A stretch of DNA of 64,000 nucleotides from Dugong dugon. Taxonomy: Eukaryota > Chordata > Mammalia > Sirenia > Dugongidae. Made by a program: the position numbers and the translations under genes. The notes below the pieces were generated by a model. It did no database searches. It saw only the letters and a program-made list of their open reading frames with translations, and was not told where the DNA came from. The number at the start of each line of letters is the position of its first letter. The stretch's first letter is position 1. This document shows positions 31,666 to 42,284 of this stretch, in pieces. The stretch is taken from the NCBI GenBank assembly GCA_030035585.1, contig CM057462.1, positions 67,118,734 to 67,182,733 on the forward strand, given 5' to 3'.

Positions 31666-33907
31666 CTTGCTTCTCATCCTCAAGCTGCTGATATACATAA
31701 CAGAAGCTTGGGGAGGCTGTGAGGAAGGAAAGAAACAGCTTGGTGGGCTGGTGGTAGTGGGGGAAAGGAAGTCGGAAGTCAGGAGAACTGAGGAGGAAAG
31801 ACAAGAAAATGTTAATAAGTGTCACTGCAGGTTATGAATTGGTTCCCTTTAATGTTGAAATCCTTTTTAATTAGTAGGTCCAGAATGTTTTGAGACCCTA
31901 ACTTCAGAGGACATATAGTTAAGTAGGAGGGAAACACTTTCACCAGAATTGTAAGCTTATCTCCAACAACAGCAAAAACTTATATTAAACCCAGCCACGA
32001 CTAATGACCTCACTGCAATTAAGTATGGTGACCTGCAATGGGGGGCACATCCTAAATGGCAAGAAGAACCAGCTACAGCTTCCAGATATTCAGCTACACT
32101 TAACCACAGTAATCTACCCCCAAGTTTCTCCCAGGGCACAGTTCCTCTTTGTTCTTTCTTTTTTTCCTCTCTTTAACAATGAACGTGTGACTCAGAGGTT
32201 TAACGAGTTACCAGGAGAAGTTAACCAGAAGGGAAGCCCATTGAGTAAACTCATAATTAAAATAGTGAATGGACAGAGGAATACAGTCATTGTAGGAGAC
32301 AGGGAGCACACAGGGATGATTTAGGGGTTAGGCTGGTTAGAAAAGGGCCTCAGGGACTTAAATTATTTCTGGTGAAGATCTGGATATTGAAGGACAATGC
32401 TGGAGCCCTCCACAGTCAAAAGGGACAGAGAAGCCACCTGGGATCTCTCCTTCCCCCTCTGAATGCTCTAGACTGGTAGCCAGGAGTCACTTCCAGCAGA
32501 ATTTGAACAGCAGAGAAGCCTGAATTTACCAAGGGAGTCATTATCCATTCGGTGCTAACACCACGAGGTTCTAATCTCAGTTACTTCCCTGGTGTAGACA
32601 AGTTTCCTGTCGGGGAATTTAGAACAGTTAGGATAAAGAGGAAACCAAAGGCAGCGTCACACTGGATTTTGCTCTTTAGCCCAAACCCAGAAACATTTTG
32701 CATCTGTTGGGGCCTGGCTGGGAGAAAGACTAAAGAAGACAAGCATGCACTGCCTTTTGGGGAGGGAAACTGGGCTGTTGTAGCTACAGAAGTTCCACAT
32801 GACAACCTGTGGCCAATTATCTGCTTTGTGTATAGTTAGGATTAGAAATGAAACAGTCCAGGGGGCTGTGAGTTCTTAGGAGAAATGCAGGTTGATCCTA
32901 AGCAAGAAATATAATACTCCTTGTGTCAGGATCTCTGTAAAATAACAGTCACAGAAAACATGTTCTGCCCATGAATCTATTCCAGGAGCCACTGCAGATG
33001 ATCCATGCTAACGGATCAGCAGTACAAATTAATCCCAAATATCAGATGACCTAAATATTATGATTCATTGTCTTATTCCCATACAAGAGTGCTCGATGTT
33101 CCAAGAGGGCCAAGGCTATCCTATCTTTCCACCTAGACTAGAGGCAACTACAACCTGTGCTAATACGGAGGGGTAAGTACAACTCAAAACATTTCTACTA
33201 ATGGAAGTAAGAAGAGGTATGAGCCCAAAAGTTATTTATAAAGTATGAAATTCATTTTTAATTTTTGTTTGAATTTTAGGCTTATACAGTTTTGAACAGC
33301 ACTGGAAACAATATGAGCCAAGGAGGGAGGGAATTTAAGGTGCTCCTGCTTCCAAATTTTGTTCATTTACATAAGTTCTCCAAACTCCTCCCTCTGCTCA
33401 GGGTGGCCAAAGAGTAAATCTCTTGAGAGGTCTAAAATGCCTTATAAGGGATGAGGAAGGAGCTCGACATTTTGTTCTAGTCGCAATTGTATGCTCACTT
33501 TCAGACGCACACTTGGAAGGGAAATGAAGATATGAAATTAATTATATCAGCATGTAAAGATTCAGTCACTTTTTATCTTCACTCAGTAACATAAGGAGAA
33601 TTATTTGTTTTTACCATACTCTTAAAAAATCTACCTCTCACTGGTCTGTAAGCCATTGTCAACAAAAGTTAAAAGAACTGTCCTGCGTCCCAAGGAAACT
33701 TAAAGTCGTCCCAGAATAAAATCTTTATGCAAATAATTAAAAGTTCATTTTACCAAATAAAGTAGAATAAAATTATAATTATTACTATATTAATCTTGAT
33801 CCAAGCTCCAAACAGTCATTAACTCCCTAAGATACTTCTAAACAAGCAGGTGTTAGTTTCTCTTCAATAGTTGTCAATAAATATAAAATATATTTAGCAT
33901 GGCACCA
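31666..33907. other. unassigned background, 2.2 kb
   Basis: The longest stretch in the window without a recognised repeat. No exon with flanking splice signals and a convincing frame was seen; the 95-codon frame at 32552-32839 has no family features. Confidence 0.35.
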
Positions 33908-34028
33908 GTCTGACACAGTGGAACAGAGCGTGAGTTCTGGAGCCAAACCACTTAGGGTCATGTCCTGGCTCTCCCATAACTAGTTTAGGCAAGTAAATTA
34001 ACCTCTCTGAGCCAACCACTTCCTAAAT
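33908..34028 (+). mobile_element. MIR SINE fragment
   Basis: 'gagttctggagccaaaccac', 'gtcctggctctcccataac', 'taaattaacctctctgagcc'. Confidence 0.75.
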
Positions 34029-34497
34029 GTTCCAATCAATACAAAAGCACCTGGGAAAACTTCATCATCGAAGGACAAACTGGGCAGAAGAGAGAAAAAG
34101 AAAAGTTCAAAACCCAATGATCCCTACTGTCTAGATTGAACACTGAAAGAAAACTCAGAACTCTAGTGGAAGAGGAGGATTTCAGAAGGGTTTTTTCATG
34201 ATCCAGATCTATTCTTAGCTAAGCGATAAGAGGAATACCTAAAAGGTTACAATGCAATCCAAAAATCCTCCTAGATTTGGCCAACTCTCAGTCTGAATCA
34301 CTCACTGAGTCAGGGTAGGACAAGGCACCAGCTACTGTCCTTGAACAATACAGTTACCTGAGTCAGATCCTATTTTGAAAAGGTAAAACCGATCTACATC
34401 TGGCATTTCAAGGGCGCGCCAATTCACCCTCATACGATCAGCCATAGGTGAGTTTTTATTCTATTCATAGATACTCTGGAAATAGGTCTGGAAGCAT

Positions 34498-34640
34498 AGA
34501 AGAGGCAACATGGTACAGTGGAAATTGCTCCTGAACTACCACTTATTAGCTCTGAGACCTTGAAAAATTATTTAACCTCTTTGAACTTAAAATTTCTTAT
34601 CTATAAAATGGGTCACACAGAAGACTGCCTATTTTTAATG
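34498..34640 (+). mobile_element. MIR SINE fragment
   Basis: 'acatggtacagtggaaattg', 'cttattagctctgagacc', 'tttaacctctttgaac', 'ttatctataaaatgggtcac'. Confidence 0.75.
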
Positions 34641-34736
34641 GGGCTCAGAACAAGAAAGTGCTGCAGGAGCTCCCAACTGCAATACAAGCAGCCCTGTCAC
34701 TTGGACCACATGATCAGATATATCCCAAGGGACTAA

Positions 34737-35570
34737 AGGTACCTGTTGTAGATAAAGGGGCTGTGATGCTTTAGGTATGCCCCAATAGGAGAGGTGTAGC
34801 GTAGACTCATAGGGTCTGGAGCGAGGCCCTGCCGTCTACAGTAGAGGACTATATACCATTGTTAAAACCAGCCTTTGGTTTCTACTGGGCAGAGCGAAAA
34901 GTGAACATCTAACCGTAGGATGTCAAGTGATCATAAGGGCAGAGCTGCAAATCCTGAGTAGATACTGTCAGACCCAGCAAGTCATAAGTCAGGAGAGTAC
35001 AGCAACAATCCACCCTAAGATGGAAAGAGGTACATCCAAGATTGCACATGAGTAGGGCTAGAGGGCACAAGTAAGCGGCATGAGCAGATGGCCATTACAC
35101 CCCTACCCCATGTCACATCTCCAATTACCAAGCAGGTGTCCCTATCCTCCAGCTTCTGTGGGTGTTGGCTGCTTGTAGCTCACACCTGCACCCTTCTCTG
35201 GAGGATTCCCCTTAGCTGATGGGAGCTGCCCTACCTAGAGATGTCTGAGTAGTTACATGTCTTCCCCTCTCCTCTCCACCCATAGTGATAACTGTGCCTG
35301 ACTGATGCAAGAGAATAAAAGCTCAACCCCCTTGCCTCAAGGCTCAACAGCCTTTGCCTTACAATTCACGCTCTAGAGCTCCAAGTAAAAAATGGGATTA
35401 GACTGAGACCAGATTTCTAAAACCACATCTTTGCATAGTTTCCTCCCCATCATACATTGCTCCTCTTGGTCCCTCAGGGGTTTTTTATAAGGGTAATTCT
35501 TCAATAAATAACCTGCACAAGCTTCCCATCTCAGGCCATGCTTCTAAGTACCCAGCCTAATACAGTTATA
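34737..35570 (+). mobile_element. probable ERVL-type LTR
   Basis: About 830 bases with LTR-like ordering: an internal 'caagagaataaaagctcaac', a later AATAAA in 'cttcaataaataacctgcac', and the end 'tgcttctaagtacccagcct', which resembles ERVL LTR termini. No internal retroviral sequence accompanies it. Family and borders are uncertain. Confidence 0.5.
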
Positions 35571-35659
35571 TAGTATACGTTTTTGTGCACTCACTATGTT
35601 CATAACCTCATACAAAGTGCTTAAAGGCATATGACAGTTTGAGGTAGATATATTGAGAG

Positions 35660-36092
35660 ATATATAGCTGCTGTCAAGTTGACTCCAACTCATGGCAACC
35701 TCATGTACAACACTGCCCAGTCCTAAGTAATCCTCATGATTGCCATATGTTCAAGTTGGTCACTGCAGCTCTTGTGCCAATCCATCTCATCAAGGATCTC
35801 CCTTACCCGCCTTGGCCTTCTACTTCATCAAACATAATGTCCTCCTCTAGTGATTGATCCCTCCAAAATCAAAGTAAGACAGTTGGACAATGTTCTGTTG
35901 TGATCCATAAGGGCAGATAATTTTCAGAAGTAGATTGCCAGTTCTTTCTTCCTAGTCTCTTAGTCGAGAAGCTCCACTTAAAACTGTCCACCACAGGTGA
36001 TCCTGGTGGTATTTGAAATACCAGTGGCATCACTTCCAGCATCACAGCAACCCATAAACCATCACAGTATGGCAACCTGATAGATGGGTGAT
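35660..36092 (-). mobile_element. internally deleted RTE (5' UTR joined to 3' end)
   Basis: The left part (35660-35880) is the RTE 3' end ('ttgactccaactcatggcaa', 'catcaaacataatgtcc'). At about 35885 it switches to a block also present at 37.1 and 51.7 kb: 'ggacaatgttctgttgtgat', 'cagaagtagattgccag', 'tatttgaaataccagtgg', 'tccagcatcacagcaa'. That block is what I take for the RTE 5' UTR, with the coding region absent. The copy at 51407-51860 is built the same way. Confidence 0.75.
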
Positions 36093-36386
36093 GGAGTTTG
36101 GGGTAGTATTTAGCAAATATCTACTCTCCTCCCTCTCCACTGTGGCCAGAAAATACTCCCCTGCCCCACTGTGGAAGATTGTATTTTACAAAGATTGTTG
36201 TAACACTGTCTCCCACCCTACATGTTCTTCTTCCATTGTGACTTTAACAGCCTTCCCATGAGAGTTGGGATCCATGCCTTTTCCCCCTGAAAGAGAGCAG
36301 GCTTTTGTGACTTTTTCAACCAAAAGAGAGTGGCAGAAGTGATGCTATGTGATTTCCAAGCTAGTTCATAAAAGACAATGTGGCTC

Positions 36387-36764
36387 ACCCCCAAAACTAC
36401 TGCCCTGAGATAATCTTTAAACCTTAAACCAAAAATATCCCTGAAGTCTTCTTAAAACCAAACAATAGGTTAGCTTAACTAGTAAAAAATGTCTGCCTTG
36501 AGCATTGTGCTCTTTTAAGATCTACCTAAATAGGACCAAACTGACAAAAGCAACTCAAAGGATTAGATAGGAAACTTAAGGGGCAGTGAGGTTGTATTAA
36601 TGGGGGAGGAATAACTCGGAAAAGGAGGGTGAGAATGGTTGCACAACTTGAAAAATATAATTGATATCACTGAACTGTACATGCTGAAATTGTTGAATTG
36701 GTATATGTTCTGCTGTGTATATTCTCAACAACAACAAAATGAAATAAATCAAAAACAAGCTAAC
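36387..36764 (+). mobile_element. L1 3' UTR fragment
   Basis: 5'-truncated L1 3' end: 'gagaatggttgcacaacttg', 'gatatcactgaactgtacat', 'ctgctgtgtatattctcaac' and an A-rich tail. 17-bp target duplication aaaagacaatgtggctc (36370-36386) and aaaagacaatgtagctc (36765-36781), one mismatch, in the MLT1-like LTR. Confidence 0.92.
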
Positions 36765-37255
36765 AAAAGACAATGTAGCTCTTCCACCTGGTTTTCTTGG
36801 AACAATTGCGCTGGACTCCTGAACCGCCTTGTAAACAGTCTGACAACCCTAAAGCCAGTAAGCTGTGTGGAAGTTCTAACTAGCTCACACAAAGAAACCA
36901 CATGGAGAAGCCTGAGACTACGTGAAGAAAGAGAGATGACCAGTCAAGTCCCCTGCTATCTCAGCTCCAGTAATCATCTGATGCAACTGCAAGACAGACT
37001 CTGAACCAGAACCACCTATCTGAGCCCTTCCTGAACTCCTGACCTATAGAAACCATGAGAGACAATATAATGATCGCTATTGTTTTTAATGTTCTACTGC
37101 TGTCCATAAGGTTATCATTGGCCAGTTTTTTTCAGAAAGAGATCAACAGGTCCTTCTTCCCAGTCTGTTTTAGTCTGGAAGCTCAGTTGAAACCTGTCCA
37201 CCATGAGTAATCCTGGTGGTATTTGAAATACCGGTAGCATATGTTCCAGCATCAC

Positions 37256-37955
37256 AGAGAAAAACAAGTTTCAGGAATTGACGGAATACCAACCGAGATG
37301 TTTCAACAAACAGATGCAACACTGGAAGTGCTAACTCGTCTATGGCAAGAAATTTGGGAGATAGCCACCTAGCCAACTGACTGGAAGAGATCCATATATG
37401 TGCTGCATACTCCAAAGAAAGGTGATCCAACAGAATGTAGAAATTATAGAACAATATCATTAATATCACATGCAAGTTAATATTATGTGAAGATAATTTA
37501 AAAATGGTTACAGCAGTACATCAACAGGGAACTGCCAGAAATTCAAGCCAGTTTAGATGAGGACATAGACCAAGGGATATCATTGCTGATGTGAGATGGA
37601 TCTTGGCTGAAAGCAGAGAATACCAGAAAGATGTTTATTTATGTTTTATTGACTATGCAAAGGCATTTGACTATATGGATCATAACACATTATGGATAAC
37701 ATCATGAAGAATGGGAATTCTAGAATACTTAATTGTCTTCATGCTGAACCTACACATAGGCAAGAGAAAGTCGTTCAAAAAGAACAAGGGGATACTGCAT
37801 AGTTTAAAATCAGAAAGGTGTGCATCAGGGTTGTATCCTTTCACCATACTTATTCAATCTGTATGCTGAGTAAATAATCCAAGAAGCTGGACTATATGAA
37901 GAAGAATGTGGCATCAGGATTAGAGGAAGACTCACTAACAAACTGAGACATGCAG
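37256..37955 (+). pseudogene. RTE reverse transcriptase fragment
   Basis: Sense-strand RT sequence from the block before motif A through 'tttattgactatgcaaaggc' (motif A region, FIDYAKAF type) to 'tatccttt' + 'caccatactt' (LSPYLF-type motif B), ending before the YADD. Stop codons and frameshifts occur throughout. In living relatives this domain copies the element RNA at the target. Confidence 0.8.
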
Positions 37956-38223
37956 ATTTTGTTCTGTAAACCTTCATCTAAAGTGAAAATAACAGCACAA
38001 CTGGAAGAATGTAATCGATGTCACTGAACTGTGCACGTAGAAATTTTTGAAATGGTGTCTCTTTGGCTATGTATATTTTCACCAAAAAAAAAAGAGGTCA
38101 AGAAGGGACAGGGTGGACATGTCATGGAGTTGTTAACCAATGTCATAAAACAATATGTGTACTGACTGTTTAATGAGAAACTATTCTGTAAACCTTCACC
38201 TAAAGTACAATAAAAAATTAAAA
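37956..38223 (+). mobile_element. L1 3' end inside RTE
   Basis: 'tctgtaaaccttcatctaaa', 'tcgatgtcactgaactgtgc', 'gttgttaaccaatgtcataa', 'taaagtacaataaaaaatta': the same text as the 3' UTR of the intact L1 at 48.8-49.1 kb. About 42 bases of RTE on its left (37914-37955) resemble the 42 bases on its right (38224-38267) at roughly three quarters identity. Confidence 0.9.
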
Positions 38224-39509
38224 AAAGATTGGAAGAAGATGCATTAACAACCTGTGTTACGCAGATGTCACAACCTTGCTTGCTGAAAGTGAAGAGGACT
38301 TGAAGTACTTACTGATGAAGATCAAAGACCACACCTCAACATAAAGAAAACAAAAGTCCTCACAACTGGACCAATAAGGAACATCATGATAAACGGAGAG
38401 AAGACTGAAGTTGTCAAGGATTTCATTTTACTTGGATCCACAATCAACACCCATGGAAGAAGCAGTCAAGAAATCAAAAGACGCATTGCATTGGGAAAAT
38501 CTGCTGCAAAAGACCCCTTTAAGGTACTGAAAAGCAAAGATGTCACCTTGAAGATTAAGGTGCGCCTGACCCAAGCCATGGTGTTTCCAATCATCTCACA
38601 TGCATGTGAAAGCTGGACAATGAATAAGGAGGAATAAGAAGAATTGATGCCTTTGAATTGTGGTGTTGGTGAAGAATATTAAATATACCATGGGCTGCCA
38701 AAAAAATGAACAAATCTGTCTTGGAAGAAGTACAACCAGAATGTTCCTTAGAAGCAAAGATGGTGAGACTATATCTCACATACTTTAGACATGTTATCAG
38801 GATGGATCAGTCCTTGGAGAAGGACATCATGCTTGGTACAGTAGAGGGTCAGTGAAAAAGAGGAAGACCCTCAGTGAGATGGACTGACACAGTGGCTACA
38901 ACAATGGGCTCAAGCGTAACAATGATTGTGAGGATGGTGCAGGACCGGGCAGTGTTTTATCCTGTTGTACACAGGGTCACTATGAGTAGGAACTGACTCG
39001 ATGGCACCTAACAACAACAACAACATATGCATGCAAAAGCTAGACAATGAATAAGGAAGACCTACAATGAGGAATTTATGCATTTGAATTATGGTGTTGG
39101 TGAAGAATATTGAATACATCATGGATTTCCAGAAGAACAAATATGCCTTTGAAGAAGTACAGCCAGAATGCCCCTTAGAAGTGAGGATGGCTAGACTTTG
39201 TCTTACGTACTTTGGACATGTTATCAGGAAGGCCTAGTACCTGGAGAAGGACATCATGCTTGGTGAAGTAAAGGGTCAGCGAAAAAGAAGACCCTCAATG
39301 AGAAGGATTGACACAGTAGTTGCAACAATGGGCTCAAACATAGCAATGATTGTAAGGATGGGGCAGGACTGGGCAGCGTTTTGTTCTGTTGTACATAAAG
39401 TTGCTATGAGTTGGAACTGACTCAACAGCACCTAACAACAACAACAACACCATTGTTTTTAAGGCACTAAATTTTGGGACAATTTGTTCCATAAAAATAG
39501 TAACCAGGA

Positions 39510-39822
39510 CATCCACTGATGTTGAGCTTAGCCACATCACTTGTTTTGGCCAATGGTATTTGCAGCTTGTACTTCTTCCATCACCATGAGAAGAGCATGT
39601 CTTGGGTACAAGCATGCCAGAGGTACAAGAGATGCTCCACATCTGTATGTGTGGAGCAGACCTGAACAAAACCTGCAACCTGGGGCCAAGCCTAGCTCAG
39701 ATCAGTCAAACTTTGACTTTCAGATGCGTGAATGAGAAATAAATTCTTATTGTTGCATGCCTCTGAGATTTTGTGGGGGTTATTTTTTGGTATACATCAC
39801 TATAGCAATAACTGTCTGATAC
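39510..39822 (+). mobile_element. MLT1-like (MaLR) LTR
   Basis: 'ttggccaatggtatttgcag', 'tccatcaccatgagaagagc', 'gaatgagaaataaattctta' (AATAAA), 'ctctgagattttgtggg' and 'actgtctgatac' follow the MLT1 pattern. Confidence 0.7.
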
Positions 39823-39891
39823 GGGGAAATGAGAAAGCATTCCCTATTCCCAAGGATACTTCAAATTTGTAATAAGAGGGTTTTATGATTA

Positions 39892-40120
39892 TCAGGAAAT
39901 TTCTGGGTGGTGCATATGGTTAAGCACTCAGCTACTAACCGATTGGTTGGCAGTTTAAATCTAACCAGAGGTGCCTCAAAAGAAAGGTCTGGTGATCTAC
40001 TTCCAAAAGATCACAGCCATTGAAACTCCTATGGAATTCAGTACTGCCCTGAAACACATGGAGTCGCCACAAGTCAGAATCAACTCAACGGCAACTGGTT
40101 TGGTTTGTTTTTATTATTAT
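39892..40120 (+). mobile_element. AfroSINE, variant body
   Basis: Head 'ctgggtggtgcatatggtta', B box 'ggcagtttaaatctaacc', variant body 'aagaaaggtctggtgatcta', tail 'ggcaactggtttggtttgtt'. Confidence 0.9.
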
Positions 40121-40319
40121 CAATAAAAATAATGAAAATTGCAGCATTTTCCAATAATGTCTTTATCCTGAAAATTCAATATCTTCCTCCTTTCTTTCCA
40201 ATTAAGCCCAATTAGCAATACTGGTCCCTTTTCTGAGGTCTTAAAAACATATGACAAATGACCTCACAGACTTTCACTAATCAGCCTCCAAAGAACAAAA
40301 TGCTGTCAAGGAGAGAGGG

Positions 40320-40331
40320 GCAAGATGGCGC
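40320..40331 (+). promoter_or_regulatory. YY1-like site at L1 5' end
   Basis: 'caagatggcgc' ten bases into the element matches the YY1 core AAGATGGC. Human L1 has a YY1 site at the same place, where it sets accurate transcription start. Confidence 0.75.
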
Positions 40332-40539
40332 TCTAGGCAGAAACACCACGCCGTCCCTCCACAGCAAAGATCCGAAAAACTAAGCCTAACAGAGAATCAA
40401 CAATCCTGAAACCCTAGAACACCAAATGAAGAGATAAAGAACTCAGCCAAACACCAAACGGAGTGAGAATACTAAAAGAGAACGGAGAGCGAGGAGAGAC
40501 TCAGGCAGAGATTCCTTACCAGCTAACGCAGCGCGGATC

Positions 40540-40551
40540 CACCATCTTGGA
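40540..40551 (-). promoter_or_regulatory. second YY1-like site (reverse)
   Basis: 'caccatcttgga' is the complement of 'tccaagatggtg', a second match to the YY1 core within the 5' UTR. Confidence 0.5.
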
Positions 40552-40680
40552 TTCCTATCAGAGACCAGCAAACGGGAGAACAGCCTTGCAGAGCATCTGG
40601 TCGGAGACAGAACGACCGGTAAACTGCGGTGCGCGCTCTCCCACCACCCACCCCTCTCCGCCTCAGCTGGGGATCCCCTG

Positions 40681-41480
40681 CTTTCTGTGGCCAGGGTCTC
40701 TGGGCTGGGGGGTGCTGGTGCTTGGATTCCGCGCGCCTGGGCTGGCGGCTTTCTGGGAGCCGTTTGCTGGCAGCTAGCGAACCTTTCTCTGCCGCCTCCC
40801 CCTCCTTTTGCCTGGGTGCCTGGTTCCGAGTGCCGTCTCTGCTCTCTCCTGCGGGGCTGTAGGGCTGCGTGCGGGCGTGTGGCTGTTTCTGGGTCTGGGC
40901 TCCCGCGTGGGTGGGATCCCTGGGCCTTTGTTCATTCACCCCTCTGCTTTCCGTGGCCGGGGTCCCTGGGCGGGGGGGGCGCCGGTGCTTGGGTTCCGCG
41001 CGCCCGGGCTGGGGGCTTTCTGGGAGCCGTTTGCTGGCACCTAGCGGACCTTTTTCTGCCGCCTCCCCCTCCTTTTGCCTGGGTGCCTGGGTCCGGGTGC
41101 TGTCTCTGCTCTCTCCTGCGGGGCTGTGGAGCTGCGTGCGGGCGTGTGGCTGTTTCTGGGTCTGGGCTCCCGCGTGGGTGGGATCCCGGGGCCTTTGTTC
41201 GTTCACCCCTCTGCTTTCCGTGGCCGGGGTCCCTGGGCGGGGGGGGCGCCGGTGCTTGGGTTCCGCGTGCCCGGGCTGGGGGCTTTCTGGGAGCCGTTTG
41301 CTGGCACCTAGCGGACCTTTTCCTGCCGCCTCCCCCTTCTTTTGCCTGGGTGCCTGGTTCCGAGGGCCGTCTCTGCTCTCTCCTGCGGGGCTGTAGGGCT
41401 GCGTTCGGGCGTGTGGCTGTTTCCAGGTCTGGGCTCCCGCGCGGGTGGGATCCTGGGGCCTTTGTTCGTTGGCCCCTCGG
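40681..41480 (+). repeat. three 267-bp tandem GC-rich units in L1 5' UTR
   Basis: The landmark 'ctttc(c/t)gtggcc(a/g)gggtc' recurs at 40681, 40947, 41214 and, diverged, 41481, giving periods of 266-267 bases. Each unit also carries 'gggagccgtttgctggca', 'tctctgctctctcctgcggg' and 'gtgtggctgtttc'. Units are GC- and CpG-rich. Tandem promoter units are known in mouse L1 but are of a different sequence there. Confidence 0.92.
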
Positions 41481-42284
41481 CTTCCCGTGGCCACGGTCAC
41501 TTAACCCCGAGACTATCGGCTTCTTGGAATTCGCGCCCCTGAGTGGGGGCTCTCTGGGTCCCATTTGTAGGCACTGACTGCTGGTGTTGCCCTTTTTTTT
41601 TTTTTTTTTTTTTTTCCTCAATTTTATTTTTCTTCCTTTTTTGATTAGTTTTGTCATATTTTACCTCTTTTTCTCTTTTGTCTTTCTTCATTGCTTAATT
41701 TCTTGTCCCTCTATCTCTTCCTTCTCTTTCTGATCCCTGAATACCAGGCGATGTATGCCTCTGTACCTTCTGGCCAGGCTGAGCTGTGAAAATTGAGACC
41801 GACTCCCCCAGACCTCATAGCTGCATCGGTGCGATCCCTGGGAACTTTGCAGTTTTTTAACTTTTCTGATTTTCATTTGGTCATTCTTTCCTTTTCTTTC
41901 TCTTCCCCCTTCTGGTTTCCTCCATCCCATAGTCTCTCATCTGTACATTCCAACGACAAACTCCTCTAGCATTCTTTTATGTTTGTACGCTTTTTGCTCC
42001 TCCTCCTCTCTCCTCTCTCCCATATCCAGCTTAGCTTCACACATAACCATCTTCCCGCTGCACCCTACCTACCTGCACCGTGCACTAGACATCACATCAC
42101 CAAGCGGTGCAGGCACGCCCTATTGGAACCTGCCCAGCACTGACTACCGACCGTCCTGGTGGCTGCGGTGAGTGCCACAAGCAACCCATCCCAGTGGCTC
42201 CTCCTCAACTAGATCTGCCCAGCTGTACCACAAGAACGAAAAAAAAAAAATCTACAATCAATAAACGAGAGAAATATTTACTGA

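Larger units (their letters stand above)
37090..39451 (+). mobile_element. rearranged RTE insertion, 2.4 kb
   Basis: Bracketed by a perfect 11-bp target duplication attgtttttaa (37079-37089 and 39452-39462). Order inside: RTE 5' UTR in reverse (37090-37255), RT domain in sense (37256-37955: 'ggaattgacggaataccaac', 'gactatgcaaaggcatttga'), an L1 3' end (37956-38223), RTE from 'attaacaacctgtgttacgc' to its (AAC)n tail (38224-39025), then a second RTE 3' end (39026-39451). All frames are broken. Confidence 0.85.
36190..39515 (+). mobile_element. MLT1-like (MaLR) LTR in three pieces
   Basis: Pieces at 36190-36386, 36782-37089 and 39452-39515 join into one LTR: 'ttttgtgactttttcaacca', 'gtgatgctatgtgatttcca', then 'tccacctggttttcttggaa', 'accacatggagaagcctgag', 'gaaccagaaccacctat', and finally 'aaggcactaaattttgggac'. 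The gaps are an L1 3' fragment and the 2.4 kb RTE insertion, each with target duplications. Confidence 0.7.
40311..42284 (+). promoter_or_regulatory. L1 5' UTR / internal promoter region
   Basis: In L1 the 5' UTR carries an internal RNA polymerase II promoter. Here it holds YY1-like sites (40321-40330 and, reversed, 40541-40550), a very GC- and CpG-rich repeat block (40660-41570), a T-run of about 27 (41589-41616), and then mixed sequence up to ORF1. CpG density suggests control by methylation, which is inference. Confidence 0.8.

Noticed and set aside
40523..41577. Long open frames on both strands (325 and 296 codons) in the L1 5' UTR, tempting as an analogue of primate antisense ORF0
   Set aside because: They begin with GTG, the minus-strand frame has no ATG at all, and they stay open mainly because the 267-bp unit is a multiple of three and GC-rich.
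40932..41657. 241-codon minus-strand frame in the L1 5' UTR
   Set aside because: Same repeat block, led in by the poly(T) tract read as Lys codons; compositional artefact.
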